DNA of 6,869 bases from Acidobacteriaceae bacterium (lineage in GTDB: Bacteria > Acidobacteriota > Terriglobia > Terriglobales > Acidobacteriaceae). The notes beneath the pieces were generated by a model, which saw only the letters and a program-made list of their open reading frames with translations, was not told where the DNA came from and made no database searches. Positions 1 to 4,979 of this stretch are shown here, piece by piece. The DNA lies in contig PKYX01000339.1 of NCBI GenBank assembly GCA_003132825.1, forward strand, positions 214-7,082, in the 5' to 3' direction. Every line of letters begins with the position of its first letter. Position 1 is the stretch's first letter. Made by a program: the position numbers and the translations under genes.

Positions 1-1
1 C

Positions 2-862
2 TCCTTTTGGCAGATGTTGAGCTACAGTGCGTTTGCCTTTGTGATTCTTCTGGCGGACAAACTCCGCTTCCAATCGGACCCGATCCTTATCGGAGCGCTG
101 CTTTCTTCGAGTGCAATCGCCTATTTTTCGATCGGATCGAAACTAGTCGAATACTCGACTGCCGCCGTGCGGAGTATGGCGGTAACGATCACTCCTCTGT
201 CCAGCCACCTTCATGCCACTGGGGATGTGGTGCGTCTGCGGAAGACTCTGGTGTCTGGAAATCGGGCGTGCGCACTCATAATCTTTCCCCTGTGCGCGAT
301 TCTTGTGATCCTCGGCAGGTCGATCATCGAGGTTTGGGTGGGCGCCAAGTATCTTCCGAGCTATCTCGTATTGGTGATCTTGGCCGTGTCCAAGACCATC
401 TACCTGGCGCAGGCAACTTCAACGAAGATCCTTCTCGGCATCGGCAAGCACCGAACGCTAGCCGGAGTGTTCTTGGTCGAAGGAGCCATCAACGTGACTT
501 TGAGCATCTTGTTGCTGGCCCATTTCGGAATTGTTGGTGTGGCACTCGGTACGGCGATTCCACTAACGTGTACGAGTTTATTTTTTCTTCCGCGCCACGT
601 CTGTCGCGAACTGGGCATTCCGCTCTCGACCTTTCTCAGCCAGGCTTACGTGCTGCCCTTGAGTCTCTCTGTGCCGCTTGCCGCGATACTCTGGTTCATG
701 AGACAAGAGTTTCCGGCCCACCACTATCAATCGCTGGTTCTTCAGGTGGCATGCGGCGGGCTGTTGTACTGCGCGGGGTTGGGATGGGCGCTCCTGGTTC
801 CGAAGGGATCTGCCGCCATTAAGCCGTGGGAGGCCCTGACCAGGGCTCTGCAATCAAAGTAG
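2..862 (+). CDS. Wzx-type polysaccharide flippase, 5'-truncated by the window edge
   Basis: This integral inner-membrane protein would translocate lipid-linked oligosaccharide from the cytoplasmic to the periplasmic face (MATE/MVF superfamily, Polysacc_synt_C type). The reading frame is open from base 2, entering with residues SFWQM, so the ATG at 14 is most likely internal and the gene starts upstream. About 286 residues are visible; full-length members usually have 400-500, so roughly the N-terminal third is missing. The visible part shows repeated hydrophobic spans, for example CALIIFPLCAILVILG, YLVLVILAVSKTIYLA, NVTLSILLLAHFGIVGVALGTAI and the C-terminal VLPLSLSVPLAAILWF. The pattern 'G.GKHR......V..GAINVTLSI.L....GIVGVALGTAI' is characteristic of the C-terminal half of these flippases. 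It ends at TAG 860-862, 52 bases before the end of the convergent radical SAM gene, and no terminator hairpin is visible between them. Family assignment is firm; the substrate is unknown. Confidence 0.85.
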   Translation, partial: SFWQMLSYSAFAFVILLADKLRFQSDPILIGALLSSSAIAYFSIGSKLVEYSTAAVRSMAVTITPLSSHLHATGDVVRLRKTLVSGNRACALIIFPLCAILVILGRSIIEVWVGAKYLPSYLVLVILAVSKTIYLAQATSTKILLGIGKHRTLAGVFLVEGAINVTLSILLLAHFGIVGVALGTAIPLTCTSLFFLPRHVCRELGIPLSTFLSQAYVLPLSLSVPLAAILWFMRQEFPAHHYQSLVLQVACGGLLYCAGLGWALLVPKGSAAIKPWEALTRALQSK

Positions 863-914
863 GAAGGGCTGGGACGAGGGCACCGTGGCACGCTGTAGGT
901 CCGACGTTACGACA

Positions 915-2417
915 TCAGCAAACTTCCTGTATTCGGTGGCTCAGTTGTTGACCTGTGAGGAGCGATCGCCGGGTGGTTACGCGCTCCACTGCACGAGAAA
1001 CCCACAGCTCCCAAGGGAATGAGTAGCGGTTCTTGTTGATACGCCAACGAACGGGTGCGCCGAGGGCCCGGCGAAACCCTTGTCGCAACCAAGCATTCTT
1101 CTTTGTCGCCTTGCGGATCTGGTTGTTCAGCAGGAAATACTCGAGGCTGCGCCGGAGCCGGCGGAGTTCTTCTCCTTGTAGCCAAGGGAGCACATTAAAT
1201 CCTAAAGCCAGATTCTCCCATTCCTCGAGCGACTGGGGTTCCGGCAGCCCCATTTCCTTGAGTTGCGGCCATATTGGAATCCCCGGGTAGGGAGTGAAAA
1301 TGTTCGGGGAAAAGCTGACATTCCAATATTCCTTAGCGATCTCGCTCATGATACGAAACGTTTGCTGGCGATCCGCCTCGGTTTCGCCCGGGTATCCGAG
1401 AATGACATTGAATGTAACGTGAATCCCTGCGAGCTCCGCCTTGCGGGCCGTGTCCACCATGTCTTCTATGCGCTCGTGTTTCTTATTCATCAAAGCCAGC
1501 ACATCTTTAGACGCCGATTCCGTGCCAAATCCCATATGGTTCACGCCACTCTCACCCAACAAGCGGACGTCGTCCTCACTCATCCTGGCCACGAAGTCAG
1601 TGGAAGCCTGGAAATCCCAGTTGAATTTGAGGCCGCTCTCGACGATCCCTCGAGCAATCGCGACCGCTCGCTTGATGTCAACCAGAAAATTGGAATCTAG
1701 AAGCGCGACTTCCTCGATGCCGTAGCGTGGAACAAGCTCAGTCAGATCGCTGACTACTCGGTCGGCGCGGTAGGCATTGAAGCGGCGCTTGTAAAAGACC
1801 ATGTCGGTACAGTAATTGCAGGCGTAAGGGCATCCAACACTGCTCGCATAGGCCAGTTGCCGCACGCCAGTGGCAGCCGCATAAACATCGACATTCGCCA
1901 AGTGATACGCGGGCGCCGGCAGATCGTTGATGTTTGCAACTGGTCTCTCCGGTTCATGATGCGTGCCCGCTTCGTCTTTGAACGAGAGGCCCCGCACACC
2001 ATGCCAGTCCTTGCCATCCGTCAGTCGTTGCGCCAGCTCGACTAAGGTCAACTCACCTTGTCCTCGCACGATGGCATCGACGAAATCCGGCTTGAGTGTT
2101 TGTTCTGGAACCAGCGTGGGATGCCAGCCGCCAAACAGAATGGGCAGGTCAGGGCGACTCAGTCTCATTCTTTTCGCAATCCGGATCGCGGAACCGATCA
2201 TCGGGCCGGTGAGGATTGAGATGCCCAAACAGAGCGCGTCCTCGGTCTCGCGCAGGATCACATTTTCGAAGTCGGGTGACATCAGATTGTCTACCAGCTT
2301 GACTTCGAATCCCGCCTCGAGCAGAGGAGATGCCAGCGCCAGCAGGCACAACGGCGCCCCCAATGGAGGCCCGGCATAGGGCGGATAAAACAGTACGACT
2401 TTTCTGCTCCGGGGCAT
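915..2417 (-). CDS. Cobalamin-binding-domain radical SAM protein (paralog 1)
   Basis: A 500-residue cytoplasmic iron-sulfur enzyme of the BchE-like 'B12-binding domain plus radical SAM' class; members C-methylate, rearrange or cyclise unactivated carbons. Residues about 1-135 form a Rossmann-like B12-binding domain (YPPYAGPPLG at 11-20, GGWHPTLVP at 96-104). The cobalamin-ligating DxHxxG motif is absent, as in many members of this class. The radical SAM domain follows, with CX3CX2C at C196, C200 and C203, then GFGTE (296-300) and GYPGET (341-346). A conserved C-terminal region includes NIFTPYPG (372-379), SLEEW (396-400) and SFPWELW (466-472). The ATG at 2417 is preferred over an in-frame GTG at 2486. 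From this Met the protein aligns without gaps to the divergent paralog, and the extra 23 codons would run into the repeat array at 2480-2512. Neither start has a strong ribosome binding site. The substrate cannot be read from sequence; the context suggests glycan or lipid modification. Confidence 0.88.
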   Translation of the reverse strand: MPRSRKVVLFYPPYAGPPLGAPLCLLALASPLLEAGFEVKLVDNLMSPDFENVILRETEDALCLGISILTGPMIGSAIRIAKRMRLSRPDLPILFGGWHPTLVPEQTLKPDFVDAIVRGQGELTLVELAQRLTDGKDWHGVRGLSFKDEAGTHHEPERPVANINDLPAPAYHLANVDVYAAATGVRQLAYASSVGCPYACNYCTDMVFYKRRFNAYRADRVVSDLTELVPRYGIEEVALLDSNFLVDIKRAVAIARGIVESGLKFNWDFQASTDFVARMSEDDVRLLGESGVNHMGFGTESASKDVLALMNKKHERIEDMVDTARKAELAGIHVTFNVILGYPGETEADRQQTFRIMSEIAKEYWNVSFSPNIFTPYPGIPIWPQLKEMGLPEPQSLEEWENLALGFNVLPWLQGEELRRLRRSLEYFLLNNQIRKATKKNAWLRQGFRRALGAPVRWRINKNRYSFPWELWVSRAVERVTTRRSLLTGQQLSHRIQEVC

Positions 2418-2479
2418 TTTGCTCAAAAGAATCGCATGTGCGGCAGGATATTCCAAGCTAGGATCCCGGTGAGAGGCAT

Positions 2480-2518
2480 TTGTCACACAATTGTCAAAAC
2501 TCTGTCATTTTCCTGAAC
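2480..2518 (+). promoter_or_regulatory. Pho-box-like array of 11-bp direct repeats (site A)
   Basis: Read on the + strand, TTGTCA occurs at 2480-2485 and 2491-2496 and CTGTCA at 2502-2507, each start exactly 11 bases after the last. A degenerate fourth unit, CTGAAC, lies at 2513-2518. The gaps between the first three units are AT-rich. This matches the known architecture of PhoB-type response-regulator sites in enterobacteria (CTGTCAT units repeated every 11 bp), and 2491-2509 agrees closely with that consensus. The phased repeat is plain in the sequence. The identity of the regulator is inferred, since other OmpR-family regulators also bind 10-11-bp direct repeats. Confidence 0.5.
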
Positions 2519-2603
2519 GCTCTTCAACCTTGAGTCAATGCCGATGGGAACAACGAGCCGATCGTAATGCGGATTCTTTGTCATGCAGAAACGTCGACGG
2601 ATT

Positions 2604-2631
2604 TTGCAGAATGTTGACAATTTAGAGACAA
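2604..2631 (-). promoter_or_regulatory. Pho-box-like array of 11-bp direct repeats, inverted copy (site B)
   Basis: Read on the - strand, TTGTCT (2631-2626), TTGTCA (2620-2615) and the weaker CTGCAA (2609-2604) occur with the same 11-bp phase as site A. The 30-base blocks around the two sites match at 22 positions when one is reverse-complemented. The array points toward the left radical SAM gene, whose ATG lies about 187 bases further on. A weak -10-like CAAAAT on the - strand overlaps the last unit. The match to site A is directly seen; operator function is inferred. Confidence 0.42.
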
Positions 2632-2745
2632 ACTTTCCGAGGCTGGTTGGTACCTTTCTGCTACTTGACCCTAGGTCCGTTCAGAGACGCCGTGGCCTGC
2701 CCAGAAGTTCCGAGATCGGATTGAGCAGGGCGCGACTAGAGCCCG

Positions 2746-2801
2746 GTGTCAGGTCAAGCCGTTTGGCTGGGAGTAAACGGCGCCTAAGTCTGGTCAAGAC
2801 G
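2746..2801 (+). repeat. Pair of 16-bp imperfect direct repeats upstream of the second radical SAM gene
   Basis: GTGTCAGGTCAAGCCG (2746-2761) and AAGTCTGGTCAAGACG (2786-2801) match at 12 of 16 positions, including the block GGTCAAG, and are offset by exactly 40 bases. They lie 22-77 bases upstream of the GTG start at 2823. They could be regulator half-sites or chance; no family is recognised. Confidence 0.3.
2758..2781 (+). promoter_or_regulatory. Hairpin in the leader of the second radical SAM gene
   Basis: A perfect 7-bp inverted repeat, GCCGTTT (2758-2764) and AAACGGC (2775-2781), encloses a 10-base loop, 41 bases before the start codon. No T-rich tract follows, so it is not an intrinsic terminator. 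It sits between the two GGTCAAG repeats. A competing 3-bp pairing (GCC with GGC at 2765-2767) is possible. The role is unknown. Confidence 0.3.
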
Positions 2802-2822
2802 AAATACTGAAAGGCACTCCCC

Positions 2823-4334
2823 GTGAAATCGTCGAAAAAGATCGTGTTTTTTGTCGCTTCTTTTTCAAGCATCGAGGCGACGGCTCCTTTGGGCATCCTG
2901 GCCATCTCCACTCCGCTTTTGAATGCGGGATACGAAGTTCTGATCATCGACTCGACGATCACGCCCGACTACAAGAAGCGGGTCATGGAAGAGGTGAAGG
3001 ATGCCCTCTGCCTAGGTATTTCTGTTGTAACCGGCCCAATGATCCGCGAGACCGTGGATGTCGCTAGGACCATCAAGAAATGGAACCCTGACTTCCCCAT
3101 AATTCTGGGAGGTTGGCATCCATCTCTGCTGCCCGGTCAGACGCTCGAGGCTCCCTACGTGGACATCATCGTTCGGGCACAGGGCGAAGACAGTATGCTT
3201 GAGGTTGCCAACCGCTTGCGGGATGATGCACCTCTCGACGACGTTCTTGGCGTCGGGTTCAAGCGCGATGGCAAAATGCACCTCACCCCTGAACGTCCTC
3301 TGAAGACGCTCGACCAATTGCCCGCCAAGGCTTATCACCTGGCGGATTTCGACGCTTATGAGAAAGTCTGCGGGCGCCGCTGGACCATGTATGTTTCCAG
3401 TCTCGCTTGCCCCTTCAATTGTTTCTACTGCACCAATGCCGGAGTCTACGGACGCAAATGGAACGCCTTGCCGGTCGAACAGGTGGTCGAAGAGACCACC
3501 GAACTCGCCAAACGCTACCGGCTCGACTTGCTATGGATGGCTGACGACAATTTCCTGGTCGACCTTGACCGGTCGTTGAAGATCGCGGAGGGGTTGGTTC
3601 GTGCGGGTAGCACTTTCAAGTGGAGCGTTCAAGCCACTACCAATCTGACGGCGCGTCTCAGCATCGAGGAGCTGATCCTGCTTCGCCGCTCCGGGCTGCA
3701 CCAAATCTGCCAGGGCATCGAAACCGCCTCACCCACCGTGATGAAGTTGATGAACAAGGATTTCCAGGTCCTGGGGGATATCTACCAGTCGACGGAACGA
3801 TGCGTAAAGGCCGGGGTCATCCCGTCCTTCAATATCATTTTTGGCTTCCCGGGCGAGGGTCCGAAAGAACGGCGCGAGACGGTCAGCTTCATGATGGATA
3901 TCTGTCAAAAGTTTCCCGGGGCGGAGTTCTGGACTAACATTTTCACCCCGTACCCGGGCTCGCCCATTTTTCAGCAGGCGGCAAAGCTGGGCATTGAAGT
4001 CCCCAAGTCCTTGGAAGAGTGGGTGGACTATTTCCCCCGTTACACCGTGTTGCCCTGGCTCAAGGGCAAGGATCATCAGCGCGTTCAGACCATGCGAGAT
4101 TATCTGCGTATCGCGTTTGATCGTGCTCCCATCGCAACCACCGGCCACGGCCGCTTTGCCAAAGCGATTCAACATCTCACCGCTTACCCAGCTCGTGTGC
4201 GCTTAAACCACGATTTCTTCAGCTTTCCGATTGAATTGTGGATCAATCGCCAGCTGAAGAACATTGTCAAACTGCCAAAGCCGAGCGTGGACGCCAAGAG
4301 GTTGCAGCCGGAGACGGCTCCGAGTTGCCCCTGA
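2823..4334 (+). CDS. Cobalamin-binding-domain radical SAM protein (paralog 2)
   Basis: A 503-residue protein of the same architecture as its divergent neighbour. The B12-binding-like domain covers about 1-135 (APLGILAIS at 21-29, GGWHPSLLP at 96-104, no DxHxxG). The radical SAM cluster motif is C196, C200 and C203, followed by QGIE (297-300), GFPGEG (341-346), NIFTPYPG (372-379), SLEEW (396-400) and SFPIELW (467-473). By hand count it shares 176 of the first 420 residues with paralog 1 without a gap, and similarity continues to the C-terminus with one small indel. The GTG start is supported by AAAGG at 2810-2814, eight bases upstream, and by co-linearity with paralog 1. Residues 11-20 differ completely from paralog 1, losing the YPP...PPLG stretch, and residue 296 is Cys where paralog 1 has Gly. 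The two probably act on different substrates or successive positions of one product, which is inference. Confidence 0.88.
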   Translation: MKSSKKIVFFVASFSSIEATAPLGILAISTPLLNAGYEVLIIDSTITPDYKKRVMEEVKDALCLGISVVTGPMIRETVDVARTIKKWNPDFPIILGGWHPSLLPGQTLEAPYVDIIVRAQGEDSMLEVANRLRDDAPLDDVLGVGFKRDGKMHLTPERPLKTLDQLPAKAYHLADFDAYEKVCGRRWTMYVSSLACPFNCFYCTNAGVYGRKWNALPVEQVVEETTELAKRYRLDLLWMADDNFLVDLDRSLKIAEGLVRAGSTFKWSVQATTNLTARLSIEELILLRRSGLHQICQGIETASPTVMKLMNKDFQVLGDIYQSTERCVKAGVIPSFNIIFGFPGEGPKERRETVSFMMDICQKFPGAEFWTNIFTPYPGSPIFQQAAKLGIEVPKSLEEWVDYFPRYTVLPWLKGKDHQRVQTMRDYLRIAFDRAPIATTGHGRFAKAIQHLTAYPARVRLNHDFFSFPIELWINRQLKNIVKLPKPSVDAKRLQPETAPSCP

Positions 4335-4409
4335 ATCGGGTTGTGTTGCGTTACCGACTCCTTGTGGCGGGGTGCCAGCATTTCTGCAGCAGGATTTCCG
4401 GCGCTCCGC

Positions 4410-4421
4410 CTAGCCGGCTAG
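4410..4421. repeat. 12-bp perfect palindrome CTAGCCGGCTAG
   Basis: CTAGCCGGCTAG is fully self-complementary and contains two CTAG tetramers. An overlapping 5-bp inverted repeat (CCGGC 4398-4402 with GCCGG 4413-4417) could form an alternative hairpin. Candidate dimeric-regulator site or chance. Confidence 0.3.
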
Positions 4422-4483
4422 ATTTCAGCTCGCCACGCAGGGAGCGTACTATGGTGCGGGGTTTTGCTTGGCATGGTTCGCCT

Positions 4484-4522
4484 GACCGGAACGCCAGCCC
4501 ATGTAAGGCTCTAACTCCGGTC
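4484..4522 (+). promoter_or_regulatory. Two-tier hairpin in the cassette leader
   Basis: GACCGGA (4484-4490) pairs perfectly with TCCGGTC (4516-4522). Inside, AGCC (4496-4499) pairs with GGCT (4507-4510) around a 7-base loop. The two stems are separated by a symmetric 5-by-5 internal loop. It ends 24 bases before the ribosome binding site of the DUF5989 gene and has no T-tract, so an mRNA leader structure is likelier than a terminator. It matches no riboswitch I recognise. Confidence 0.35.
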
Positions 4523-4546
4523 TCAGATCCAAAAGAATACGCCGTC

Positions 4547-4552
4547 AGGAGG
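4547..4552 (+). promoter_or_regulatory. Strong ribosome binding site that fixes the DUF5989 start
   Basis: AGGAGG lies six bases before the ATG at 4559. It decides that start over the in-frame upstream ATG at 4451, which would add an unconserved 36-residue extension. Confidence 0.85.
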
Positions 4553-4558
4553 ATCACG

Positions 4559-4747
4559 ATGGGCGCCGGGAATGCCGCACGAACTGCCGCTGCCCGCTTC
4601 GGAACAGTCGGCGAGTTGCTGTCATTCTTTTGGAGTGCCAAGAGGTGGTGGCTTGTGCCCATGTTGGTCACGCTTTTCCTGCTGGGCGTTCTCATTGTCT
4701 TGGCACAAAGTTCGGCTATCGCACCCTTCATCTACACGCTGTTCTAG
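4559..4747 (+). CDS. DUF5989 (SxtK-like) small membrane protein
   Basis: A 62-residue protein with a basic N-terminal arm (about 1-28), an amphipathic stretch and one transmembrane segment (about 31-50, WLVPMLVTLFLLGVLIVLAQ). It closes with the family-typical tail QSSAIAPFIYTLF. The 'W.....WWL.P......L.G.L.V.AQSSA.APF.YTLF' pattern is the hallmark of DUF5989, a family of about 50 residues found beside NodU/CmcH carbamoyltransferases; as I recall, the small SxtK protein of saxitoxin clusters is comparable. It is first in a tight three-gene cassette. Its stop at 4745-4747 overlaps the ribosome binding site of the next gene, suggesting translational coupling. Biochemical function is unknown; a membrane anchor or accessory role for the carbamoyltransferase is inferred. 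Confidence 0.85.
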   Translation: MGAGNAARTAAARFGTVGELLSFFWSAKRWWLVPMLVTLFLLGVLIVLAQSSAIAPFIYTLF

Positions 4748-4757
4748 GAATACTCCC

Positions 4758-4976
4758 ATGTTCAAGCGCGCGCTGCGGACCTGGAAACGTGTGGCCCACG
4801 CGATCGGAAACTTTCAGGCGCGGATCTTGCTGACCGTCTTCTACGGTCTTATCGTTTTTCCGTTCGGCATCATCTCCCGATTGTTTTCAGATCCGTTGCG
4901 AATGAAGCGCCGCCCAACCCAGTGGCTGGATCACCCTGACGAGAACCATGACCTACGGTGGGCCAAAAGGCAGTGA
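4758..4976 (+). CDS. SxtJ-like small single-span membrane protein
   Basis: A 72-residue protein with a basic N-terminus (MFKRALRTWKRVAHAIGNFQ), one hydrophobic span (about 21-42, ARILLTVFYGLIVFPFGIISRL) and a polar cytosolic-like tail (SDPLRMKRRPTQWLDHPDENHDLRWAKRQ). The pattern 'W..F....G.FQ.R.LL...Y....PFG...RL..DPL' is familiar from small proteins lying between DUF5989 and carbamoyltransferase genes. Annotated SxtJ-family proteins are usually longer (about 120-140 residues), so the relation to SxtJ is tentative. The ATG at 4758 follows TAGGAA at 4745-4750 with 7-base spacing. The gene begins 10 bases after the DUF5989 stop and ends 3 bases before the carbamoyltransferase start, strong evidence of co-transcription. 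Function is unknown. Confidence 0.8.
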   Translation: MFKRALRTWKRVAHAIGNFQARILLTVFYGLIVFPFGIISRLFSDPLRMKRRPTQWLDHPDENHDLRWAKRQ

Positions 4977-4979
4977 ATC

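Larger units (their letters stand above)
2418..2822. promoter_or_regulatory. Divergent intergenic control region between the two radical SAM genes
   Basis: A 405-base stretch with no convincing gene, lying between the start codons of the head-to-head paralogs, so it must hold the promoters for both. It contains two similar arrays of 11-bp-phased TTGTCA-like repeats in opposite orientation (2480-2518 and 2604-2631), a lone TTGTCAT at 2578-2584, a pair of 16-bp imperfect direct repeats (2746-2761 and 2786-2801) and a 7-bp-stem hairpin (2758-2781). TTGACA hexamers occur on both strands (2614-2619 plus; 2492-2497 minus), but neither has a convincing -10 hexamer 16-18 bases downstream. I therefore do not assign a standard sigma-70 promoter. 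Confidence 0.6.
4335..4558 (+). other. 224-base spacer before the carbamoyltransferase cassette
   Basis: No gene is supported here. One reading frame stays open from inside the upstream gene into the next one, but its residues are Arg/Ser-rich without family character, and the strong ribosome binding site lies at the far end. The spacer holds a 12-bp palindrome (4410-4421), a two-tier hairpin (4484-4522) and the ribosome binding site at 4547-4552. A -10-like TACTAT at 4447-4452 lacks a good -35, so a cassette promoter is possible but not shown. No intrinsic terminator is seen after the upstream stop. Confidence 0.5.

Noticed and set aside
7..822. A 271-codon open frame on the + strand overlapping the flippase
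   Set aside because: It covers the same bases as the flippase in another frame; its translation is rich in Arg, Ser, Cys and Gly with no family pattern, while the other frame has clear membrane spans and flippase motifs.
863..914. Bidirectional terminator between the convergent flippase and radical SAM genes
   Set aside because: No stem of useful length and no flanking T or A tract could be found in the 52-base gap.
2494..2514. Five-codon leader peptide on the - strand inside repeat site A
   Set aside because: The AGGA is only two bases from the ATG, too close for normal initiation, and the match is explained by the repeat units themselves.
2645..2661. Sigma-54-like GG...GC element in the divergent region
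   Set aside because: The GG-to-GC spacing is 9 bases rather than the required 10, and the flanking consensus is poor.
2583..2810. A 75-codon open frame upstream of the second radical SAM gene
   Set aside because: The translation is Arg/Ser/Leu-rich without recognisable features, it begins inside the regulatory region and spans repeat site B, and no ribosome binding site was convincing.
3729..4175. A 148-codon open frame on the - strand inside the second radical SAM gene
   Set aside because: It is antisense to conserved motifs (GFPGEG, NIFTPYPG) of a well-supported gene and has no domain character of its own.
4309..4322. Perfect 5-bp hairpin CGGAG-ACGG-CTCCG as a terminator for the second radical SAM gene
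   Set aside because: It lies inside the coding region before the stop and is not followed by a T-tract.
4451..4558. Upstream ATG extending the DUF5989 protein by 36 residues
   Set aside because: The extension lacks family similarity, would run through the hairpin at 4484-4522, and the AGGAGG six bases before 4559 fixes the shorter start.
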